Positions 58,473 to 64,000 of a stretch of DNA of 64,000 nucleotides are shown piece after piece (the stretch's first letter is position 1; each line of letters begins with the position of its first letter). Made by a program: the position numbers and the translations under genes. The DNA comes from Corynebacterium sp. CNCTC7651 (GTDB lineage Bacteria; Actinomycetota; Actinomycetes; Mycobacteriales; Mycobacteriaceae), in NCBI RefSeq assembly GCF_021496665.1, contig NZ_CP071246.1, positions 2,294,001-2,358,000 on the forward strand, in the 5' to 3' direction. The notes under the pieces were generated by a model. That model was not told the DNA's origin, searched no databases, and worked only from the letters and a program-made list of their open reading frames with translations.

Positions 58473-59387
58473 CTACTGGCCGAAGTATTCCGTGCTCGGG
58501 TGGCTTGCCGCCTCCGTCGGCGCACCGGCCGCGCCGGGCTGCGGCTGCTGCTGCGTCACCTGGGCCAGCGGGCTCGCCGCGCGCGGCTCCACAATGCGCA
58601 CCTCGATGTGGGAGTGGCCCAGCGTAATCACATCGCCATCCGCCAGCATCCAGTTCTCCACCGGCTCATCGTTCACCGTGGTGCCGTTGGTGGACTGCAG
58701 GTCCACCAACACCGCAACCTCGCCGTCCCACGTGATCTCCGCGTGCTGGCGAGACACCCCGGTATCCGGCAGGCGGAAATCCGCGTCGTTGGAGCGGCCG
58801 AGAATGTTGGAGCCCTCCTGCACCAAGTAGGTGCGGGAAGAGCCGTCCTGCAGCAGCAGGCTCACGGTCGGGTGCGTACCCGCTCCGGGCTGGGCGGTCG
58901 AATTGGGTTCGGACATCTGATCCTCCTGGTGTTTCGCCAACGCCGAAAGGCCGGCGGAGCGCGGCTTCGGTTCCGCAAGAATTGCGTCGAAACCGCTGGC
59001 CACGTCCGGCTCTGAATCGATATATGAGGACACCCGCAGCTGGCCGGTTCGCAGGCCGGACTCTTCCGCGATGCGGACCACGGCCGGCCCGTCGAGGAAC
59101 CAGCCCTGGTTGCGCACGTAGCGCATGAGCTGCTCGGCGAGGTCCACGGGAAGGTCGCGCTGCTGCGACAGGTTCTCCAGGTCCTTGGAGGACACGCCCA
59201 CTGCGTAGACGTTCGGCGCCACGATCTCGTCGCGGTCCGTCTCCACCACGGAGTCCTGCGCTTCCTGCCGGATCAGCTCCTCAATCTCCGCCGGCACGAC
59301 TTTGCCGCCGAACACCGCCGCCATCGAGTTATCCAGCCCGCGCTGGATGGAGCTGTCCAGCTTCGCCAGCCTGTCCATGAACGACAC
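58473..59387 (-). CDS. fhaA: FHA-domain protein FhaA
   Basis: 304 residues. An N-terminal DUF3662-type domain (DRLAKLDSSIQRGLDNSMAAVFGGKVVPAEIEELIRQEA), a linker, and a C-terminal FHA domain (NILGRSNDADFRLPDTGVSRQHAEITW, DLQSTNGTTVND). GTG 59387 is chosen because AAGGAGG (59402-59396) lies 8 nt upstream, against ATG 59378 at 17 nt. In mycobacteria FhaA binds the phosphorylated pseudokinase of MurJ, whose C-terminal end is the first gene of this window. Confidence 0.94.
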   Translation of the reverse strand: MSFMDRLAKLDSSIQRGLDNSMAAVFGGKVVPAEIEELIRQEAQDSVVETDRDEIVAPNVYAVGVSSKDLENLSQQRDLPVDLAEQLMRYVRNQGWFLDGPAVVRIAEESGLRTGQLRVSSYIDSEPDVASGFDAILAEPKPRSAGLSALAKHQEDQMSEPNSTAQPGAGTHPTVSLLLQDGSSRTYLVQEGSNILGRSNDADFRLPDTGVSRQHAEITWDGEVAVLVDLQSTNGTTVNDEPVENWMLADGDVITLGHSHIEVRIVEPRAASPLAQVTQQQPQPGAAGAPTEAASHPSTEYFGQ

Positions 59388-59487
59388 TTCCCGCACCTCC
59401 TTCCTGTTGCCTGATGCCTGCAGCTTGCAACGCTTTCCACGCATGCGAAAACGGTCGAGCGAGCTTCGGGTGCTTTTCGACGCAGTA

Positions 59488-59493
59488 AGTATA
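59488..59493 (-). promoter_or_regulatory. -10 element of the fhaA-pknB operon
   Basis: TATACT read leftward, with transcription starting near 59,481 and a leader of about 95 nt to the fhaA start. The -35 is not clear. Confidence 0.45.
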
Positions 59494-59559
59494 TGTTGCC
59501 AAGCCCCCGCAACCTAGAGCACCAGTGATTGTGCGGGGTGCTGGCAGGGCGTTCACGGG

Positions 59560-59565
59560 TAAGCT
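59560..59565 (+). promoter_or_regulatory. -10-like hexamer, leaderless lipoprotein gene
   Basis: TAAGCT lies 7 nt upstream of ATG 59573 with no Shine-Dalgarno. Confidence 0.35.
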
Positions 59566-59572
59566 CTGCCGC

Positions 59573-60088
59573 ATGAAACGTGGGTGGGCCGCGCGCCCAG
59601 CTCTACACGCCGCGACTGCAATCGCGCTGCTTATTACAGGTACCGGCCTAGCCAGCTGCAGCACTATCCCAGCCATCCCGGCCGACCCGGACGGCACCTA
59701 TAACCGTGTCGCTGGCGGGACGCTAGTGGTGGGTGTGTCGCCGCGCGCGCCGTGGACGATCGTCGATACGCAACGCGTCGAGATGCGGGGCGAAGCGGGC
59801 GCGGTGCGGGGCACGGACGCGGAGCTGGTGGAGAAGTTCGCGCGCGAGATCGGTGCGGACGTGCAGTGGCGCGTGGGCTCGGAGAGTGACTTGGCGCGGT
59901 GGATTGAGGACCGCGAGGTGGACATTGCCATCGGTGGGCTGGCGCAGGATGCGCCCTGGGAGGATTCGATGGCGCTGACCCGGCCGTTCAAACCCACCGG
60001 CGGCACCGTGATGGGCGTGGGGCTGGGGGAGAACCGGATGCTGACGGAGCTGGAGCGGTTCCTAAGCCGCGAGGCGGGTGAGATCTGA
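59573..60088 (+). CDS. lipoprotein with a single solute-binding-protein lobe
   Basis: 171 residues from ATG 59573 (MKRGWAARP). Lipobox LASC sets the lipidated Cys at about 29. The rest resembles the first lobe of amino-acid-binding family 3 proteins (GGTLVVGVSPRAPWTI, GTDAELVEKFAREIGADVQW, WIEDREVDIAIGGLAQDAPWEDSMALTRPF) but stops at less than half the usual length, without the second lobe. It may be a sensor or a decayed binding protein. No transporter genes are next to it. The stop overlaps the next start. Confidence 0.7.
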   Translation: MKRGWAARPALHAATAIALLITGTGLASCSTIPAIPADPDGTYNRVAGGTLVVGVSPRAPWTIVDTQRVEMRGEAGAVRGTDAELVEKFAREIGADVQWRVGSESDLARWIEDREVDIAIGGLAQDAPWEDSMALTRPFKPTGGTVMGVGLGENRMLTELERFLSREAGEI

Positions 60089-61062
60089 TGGTGCAGGAAG
60101 CGAGCACGCGCAGCGGGCGGGAGACGCTGCCGGCAGACCAGCAAAAGCTCATGCGCAAGGCGGTCCGCCTGGAGTGGATCACCATCGCGGTCAAGCTGGT
60201 CACCATCCCACTAGTGGGCTTGGTGGCCGGGCAGAGCCAGGCGATGAAGACCGCCTGGTACGAGGACATTTTGGAGCTCCTGCCACCGGTGGCGTTCTTG
60301 GTGGCGGCGTGGACGATCCGTCGTCAAGCAAATGCCAAGCACCCCTACGGCCACCACCGCGACATCGGCGTGGGGTACCTGGTCGCGTCCTTTGCCCTCT
60401 TCGCCATGGGTATCTACCTGCTGTTTGAGGGTGTGATGAGTCTGGTGCACCGGGAGCGCCCGCCGATTGGCACGGTGGTGCTCTTCGGCCACAGCATCTG
60501 GCTGGGCTGGTTGATGATTGTGGTGATGGCCGTCTCCGCCGCCGGCCCCGTGATTCTTGGGCGCCTGAAGCTGAAGCTGGTGGAGGAGTTCCCGGACAAG
60601 GTGCTTTACGCGGACGCGGACATGAACAAGGCCGATTGGATGACGGCGGTGGCCACCATCATTGGCGTGCTGGGCATCATTGGCGTCGGCTGGTGGTGGA
60701 TGGACGCGCTGACGGCGGTGGTGGTGTCCGTGACCATTATCGACGACGGCTGGTCCAACCTCCGCACCTCCGTGCGCGACCTGGTGGACGGCCGTCCCAC
60801 CGACATTCACGGCAACAAGCACCCGCTGATAGATAAGGCGCTGAACATCGCCGGGGCCCCAGCCTGGGTGGCGGAGGCGAACGGCCGCTTCCGCGACCTG
60901 GGCCACGTCCTGCACGCCGAGATCTTCGTGGTCCCGCAGCCGGGGCACAATCCGAGCGTGCAGGAGCTTGCTGCTTTACGACGTTCAGTTGAACACCTCG
61001 ATTTCCAACTCCACGATGTGTCGGTTGTTCCGGTGGAGGAGATCCCTGAATTCCTGCGCTGA
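60088..61062 (+). CDS. cation diffusion facilitator transporter
   Basis: 324 residues with five to six membrane segments. The family motif HPYGHHRDIGVGYL and the later ADMNKADWMTAVATIIGVLG carry the Asp/His metal-binding residues, and the C-terminal cytoplasmic domain includes VLHAEIFVVPQPGH. The substrate is probably Zn, Fe, Co or Mn and cannot be fixed from sequence. It overlaps the lipoprotein gene by 1 bp (TGATG), so the two are coupled. Confidence 0.85.
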   Translation: MVQEASTRSGRETLPADQQKLMRKAVRLEWITIAVKLVTIPLVGLVAGQSQAMKTAWYEDILELLPPVAFLVAAWTIRRQANAKHPYGHHRDIGVGYLVASFALFAMGIYLLFEGVMSLVHRERPPIGTVVLFGHSIWLGWLMIVVMAVSAAGPVILGRLKLKLVEEFPDKVLYADADMNKADWMTAVATIIGVLGIIGVGWWWMDALTAVVVSVTIIDDGWSNLRTSVRDLVDGRPTDIHGNKHPLIDKALNIAGAPAWVAEANGRFRDLGHVLHAEIFVVPQPGHNPSVQELAALRRSVEHLDFQLHDVSVVPVEEIPEFLR

Positions 61063-61115
61063 GCTGGCGATTTGTTTCGCTCGTGTGGCGCGATGCTATA
61101 GTAAGCGAGTCGCCC

Positions 61116-61199
61116 GCCCGGGTGGCGGAATTGGCAGACGCGCTGGCTTCAGGTGCCAGTGTTCGCAAGGACGTGGGGGTTCAAGTCCCCCCCCGGGCA
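61116..61199 (+). tRNA. leuT: tRNA-Leu (CAG)
   Basis: 84 nt with the long variable arm of class II tRNAs (GTGTTCGCAAGGACGT). Acceptor GCCCGGG pairs with CCCGGGC, the discriminator is A, and the anticodon CAG is at 61150-61152. T-arm GGGGGTTCAAGTCCCCC. A tRNA-Leu follows fhaA in mycobacteria too. Confidence 0.98.
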
Positions 61200-61205
61200 C
61201 AGATG

Positions 61206-61249
61206 GTAAGGCCCCGAAACGCCGGTTAGCAGGTGTCTCGGGGCCTTAC
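61206..61249 (+). terminator. tRNA-Leu terminator
   Basis: A 12-bp perfect stem, GTAAGGCCCCGA (61206-61217) with TCGGGGCCTTAC (61238-61249), around a 20-nt loop. No T-run. Confidence 0.75.
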
Positions 61250-61303
61250 GCATGCGCTGGGCTACGCTTTCTGCAATCAGTACGGAAGAAAGGCCAGCGC
61301 ACC

Positions 61304-62665
61304 ATGACCGAGCAGACCCGGGAAACCCTCATTGACGCCTACTTTGGAGAATTTGGCGGCCAGTACGTGCCGGAACCGCTGTTTCCAGTGTTGGATGAGC
61401 TGGAGAAGGCGTTTGTGGAGGCGCGCGAGGACGAGGAGTTCCTCGCCGAGCTGGCGGAGCTGCAGGCCAAGTACCTGGGCCGCCCGACCCCGTTGTATGA
61501 ATGCGCGAACCTGCCGCGCTCCAAGCAGAATCCGGGCGAGAAGATGCAGGGCGTCCGGCTCTTCCTCAAACGCGAGGACCTGGCCCACGGCGGCGCGCAC
61601 AAGGGCAACCAGGTGCTGGCCCAGGCGCTGATTGCCAAGCGCCTGGGCAAGACCCGCCTGGTGGCGGAGACCGGCGCCGGCCAGCACGGCACCGCGACCG
61701 CGATGGTGGCGGCGCTGATGGGCATGGAGTGCGTGATCTACATGGGTGCCCAGGACGTGGCACGCCAGCAGCCGAACGTGCGCCGCATGCGCATGATGGG
61801 CGCCACCGTGGTGCCGGTGACCAGCGAGGACGGCGGCTCCATGTCCAACGCCATCGACGTGGCGCTGGGGGATTGGGTGGAGAACCTCTCCACCACCCAC
61901 TACGTGCTGGGTTCCGCCTGCGGCCCGCACCCGTTCCCGCGCCTGGTCAAGGAGTTCCAGGCCGTGGTGTCGCGCGAGTCCCGCGAGCAGATCCAGGAAG
62001 AGACCGGCAGGCTGCCGGACGCGGTGGTGGCGGCAGTTGGCGGCGGCTCCAACGCTATCGGCGCGTTTGCCCAGTACCTGGAGGATCAGCCGGGCAACGC
62101 GGAGGTGCGCCTGATCGGCGTGGAGCCGGCGGGCGAGGGCCTGGACACCAGCAAGCACGGCGCGCCGCTGAACCACGGCACGATCGGCATCCTGCACGGT
62201 TCCCGCTCCTACGTGGTCACCGGCCCGGACGGTGAGAAGTTGAGCGAGTCCCACTCCGTCTCCGCCGGCCTGGACTACCCGGGTGTGGGCCCGGAGCATG
62301 CGCACCTGATGCACACCGGCCGCGCGGAGTACGTGGTGGCCACGGACGCGGATGCGCTGCAGGCGTTCCGCATCCTTGCGCGCTACGAGGGCATCATCCC
62401 CGCGCTCGAGTCCTCCCACGCGCTCGCGGAGGCGTTCCGCATGGCAGAAGAGGCGGAGGCCGCGGGCGAGGAGCTGAACATCCTGGTCAACCTGTCTGGC
62501 CGCGGGGACAAGGATATGGAGTACGTGTTCAACATCTTGGGCGACCAGATTTACGAGGACCCGTTTGCCTCCCCGGTGGGTGACATCCGCGTGACCGAGG
62601 TGCTCTCCCAGATGACCAGCGCCTCCAACGAGCGCGAGGGCGACAACGCGGTGGCGCACCACTAG
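61304..62665 (+). CDS. trpB: tryptophan synthase beta chain (stand-alone)
   Basis: 453 residues from ATG 61304. Catalytic PLP lysine in the AHKGNQVLAQAL segment, phosphate loop GGGSNAIG, and EGIIPALESSHALAEA. It is longer than the usual 395-420 residues because of the C-terminal tail (DPFASPVGDIRVTEVLSQMTSASNEREGD). trpA and other trp genes do not flank it, so it may be a second or auxiliary TrpB converting indole and serine to tryptophan. A TACGCT hexamer at 61263-61268 may be its -10. Confidence 0.88.
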   Translation: MTEQTRETLIDAYFGEFGGQYVPEPLFPVLDELEKAFVEAREDEEFLAELAELQAKYLGRPTPLYECANLPRSKQNPGEKMQGVRLFLKREDLAHGGAHKGNQVLAQALIAKRLGKTRLVAETGAGQHGTATAMVAALMGMECVIYMGAQDVARQQPNVRRMRMMGATVVPVTSEDGGSMSNAIDVALGDWVENLSTTHYVLGSACGPHPFPRLVKEFQAVVSRESREQIQEETGRLPDAVVAAVGGGSNAIGAFAQYLEDQPGNAEVRLIGVEPAGEGLDTSKHGAPLNHGTIGILHGSRSYVVTGPDGEKLSESHSVSAGLDYPGVGPEHAHLMHTGRAEYVVATDADALQAFRILARYEGIIPALESSHALAEAFRMAEEAEAAGEELNILVNLSGRGDKDMEYVFNILGDQIYEDPFASPVGDIRVTEVLSQMTSASNEREGDNAVAHH

Positions 62666-62709
62666 GGGGGACCGGACGGCCGGTGAGCGCCGGCGGGGAA
62701 CGCGGGCGC

Positions 62710-62715
62710 TAAAGT
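62710..62715 (+). promoter_or_regulatory. -10-like hexamer, leaderless transporter gene
   Basis: TAAAGT lies 8 nt upstream of GTG 62724 and no ribosome site is present. Confidence 0.4.
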
Positions 62716-62723
62716 CCCCTGGC

Positions 62724-64000
62724 GTGACTACGCAACCCGCGGCCAGGCGTCCGCGACCCGAGCCAACCACCGCCGCGCAGCGGTGGACGTTCTTCGGGGT
62801 GATCTCGCTCGGGCTGTTCATGATCAGCCTGGACAACTCCATCCTGTACACGGCGTTGCCGGTGCTCTCCCAACAGCTCGGGGCGAACCCGGGGCAGTCG
62901 CTGTGGATCATCAACGCCTACCCGCTCATGCTGTCCGGCCTGCTGCTGGGCACGGGAACGTTAGGCGACAAGGTTGGCCACCGCCGCATGTTCACCATCG
63001 GCCTGCTCATTTTCGGCGTGGCGTCCCTGGCCGCGGCGTTCGCGCCCACCGCGTGGGCGCTGGTGGCCGCCCGCGCGTTCCTTGGCATCGGCGGCGCGAC
63101 GATGATGCCCGCCACCCTGGCGCTCATCCGCCTCACCTTCGAGGACGAGCAGGAGCGCAACACCGCCATCGGCATCTGGAGCTCCATCGCCGTCGTCGGC
63201 GCGGCACTCGGCCCGCTGATCGGCGGCGCGCTGCTGGAGGTGTTCTGGTGGGGCTCCGTCTTCCTCATCAACGTGCCCGTGGTGGTCATCGCGCTGATCC
63301 TCACCATGTGGCTCGCGCCCGCCAACGTGCCCAACCCGGCGAAGCACTGGGACGCCACGTCCTCCGTCTACGCGCTCATCGCCCTGCTCGGCCTCACCAT
63401 GAGCATCAAGGAGGCCGCTAACCCGGAGCGCACCGGGGCACCGCTTGCGGCGGCGCTGGTCGCGGCCGTGGTCGGCGGGGTGCTCTTTGGCAAGCGACAG
63501 ACGCTTCTGAGCGACCCCTTGCTCACCTTCGACATTTTCCGCTCACGCCTGTTCACCGGCGGCGTGGTCGCCGCGGTGGGCAGCATCATCTGCTTCGTGG
63601 GCGCCGAGGTGATGACGGTGCAGAAGCTCCAGCTTGCGGACGGTTTCTCCCCGCTGCACGCAGGCCTGGCCATCGTCGCCATGGCCGTCGCCGCAATTCC
63701 GGCTTCGGTGTACGCGGGTGCGAACCTGCGCAGGGTGGGATTCCTGCCGCTGATTGCCGGCGGCTTCGCCGGTGCCTTCGTGGGCACGTTGCTGCTCATG
63801 TGGGGTTCCATGCGGGCGTCGTTCGCCCTCGAGCTTGCCGGGCTCGCGGTGATGGGTGTGGCCGGCGGCGCGATCATGGGCGTGGCCTCCATCGCCATCA
63901 TCGGCGCCGCACCTTTGCACCGCTCCGGCATGGCCGCTGGCGTGGAGGAGGTCTCCTACGAGTTCGGTGCGCTGATTACCGTGGCGGTGACCGGCTCGCT
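62724..64000 (+). CDS. MFS multidrug efflux transporter (DHA2 type), 3' end outside window
   Basis: 425 codons, open to the window edge, GTG start. Motif D1 (MISLDNSILYTALPVL), motif A (GTLGDKVGHRRMFTIG), and motif C-like glycines (GAALGPLIGGALLEVFWWGSVFLINVPV) are present. Membrane helices continue beyond position 400 (VSYEFGALITVAVTGS), pointing to the 14-helix drug:H+ antiporter group (EmrB/QacA). Substrates unknown. Confidence 0.88.
   Translation, partial: MTTQPAARRPRPEPTTAAQRWTFFGVISLGLFMISLDNSILYTALPVLSQQLGANPGQSLWIINAYPLMLSGLLLGTGTLGDKVGHRRMFTIGLLIFGVASLAAAFAPTAWALVAARAFLGIGGATMMPATLALIRLTFEDEQERNTAIGIWSSIAVVGAALGPLIGGALLEVFWWGSVFLINVPVVVIALILTMWLAPANVPNPAKHWDATSSVYALIALLGLTMSIKEAANPERTGAPLAAALVAAVVGGVLFGKRQTLLSDPLLTFDIFRSRLFTGGVVAAVGSIICFVGAEVMTVQKLQLADGFSPLHAGLAIVAMAVAAIPASVYAGANLRRVGFLPLIAGGFAGAFVGTLLLMWGSMRASFALELAGLAVMGVAGGAIMGVASIAIIGAAPLHRSGMAAGVEEVSYEFGALITVAVTGS

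Overview
The window is the replication-origin region of a GC-rich Corynebacterium (Actinomycetota). The gene order is the one shared by corynebacteria and mycobacteria around oriC. On the left it reads murJ-sigM-trxB-trxA-cwlM, then (minus strand) parB-parA-rsmG and yidC-yidD-rnpA-rpmH, then dnaA-dnaN-recF-dciA-gyrB-gyrA, a DUF3566 membrane protein and the tRNA-Ile/tRNA-Ala pair. On the right it reads ppiA, a rhomboid protease, crgA and the growth/division operon pknB-pknA-pbpA-rodA-pstP-fhaB-fhaA. The species cannot be named from this sequence alone.

Layout. 1-7 kb: the extracytoplasmic end of the MurJ fusion protein, SigM, a thioredoxin pair, CwlM (an amidase-fold regulator lacking catalytic residues), a Schlafen-type regulator and an acetyltransferase. 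6.5-11.2 kb: chromosome segregation and membrane-insertion genes, all transcribed leftward. 11.2-14.6 kb: oriC, with DnaA boxes on both sides of dnaA and an unexplained six-copy 14-bp motif behind dnaA. 14.6-26.1 kb: replication and topoisomerase genes, interrupted by a candidate structured RNA before gyrB and by an accessory block with an RHH/Fic-like toxin-antitoxin pair between gyrB and gyrA. 26.1-26.5 kb: two tRNAs and two strong hairpins.

26.5-48.4 kb is a variable region inserted between tRNA-Ala and ppiA. It holds a complete IS1249-like (IS256-group) element with 8-bp target duplications, an arsenic resistance cluster (arsC, a broken acr3, arsR), a large secreted repeat protein, a cutinase with a YhgE/Pip membrane protein, an ABC-like ATPase and a TetR regulator, an AbiEi/Vsr-like protein, a composite of three IS remnants (IS21, IS256, IS3-like), a corynebacterial membrane protein, and the metF-metE methionine pair. 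48.4-59.4 kb is the conserved cell-growth kinase locus. 59.5-64 kb holds a lipoprotein, a cation diffusion facilitator, tRNA-Leu(CAG), a stand-alone trpB and the start of a DHA2-type efflux pump.

A warning about the sequence itself: gyrA, pknA, fhaB, acr3 and the secreted repeat-protein gene all carry frameshifts, and one IS256 transposase carries an in-frame stop. gyrA and pknA belong to core families expected to be essential, so at least some of these are probably sequence or assembly errors. Two of the sites are single-base changes in short homopolymers. The most interesting non-coding signals are the promoter-driven structured RNA at 17,888-18,191 and the origin-proximal repeats at 13,869-14,068.
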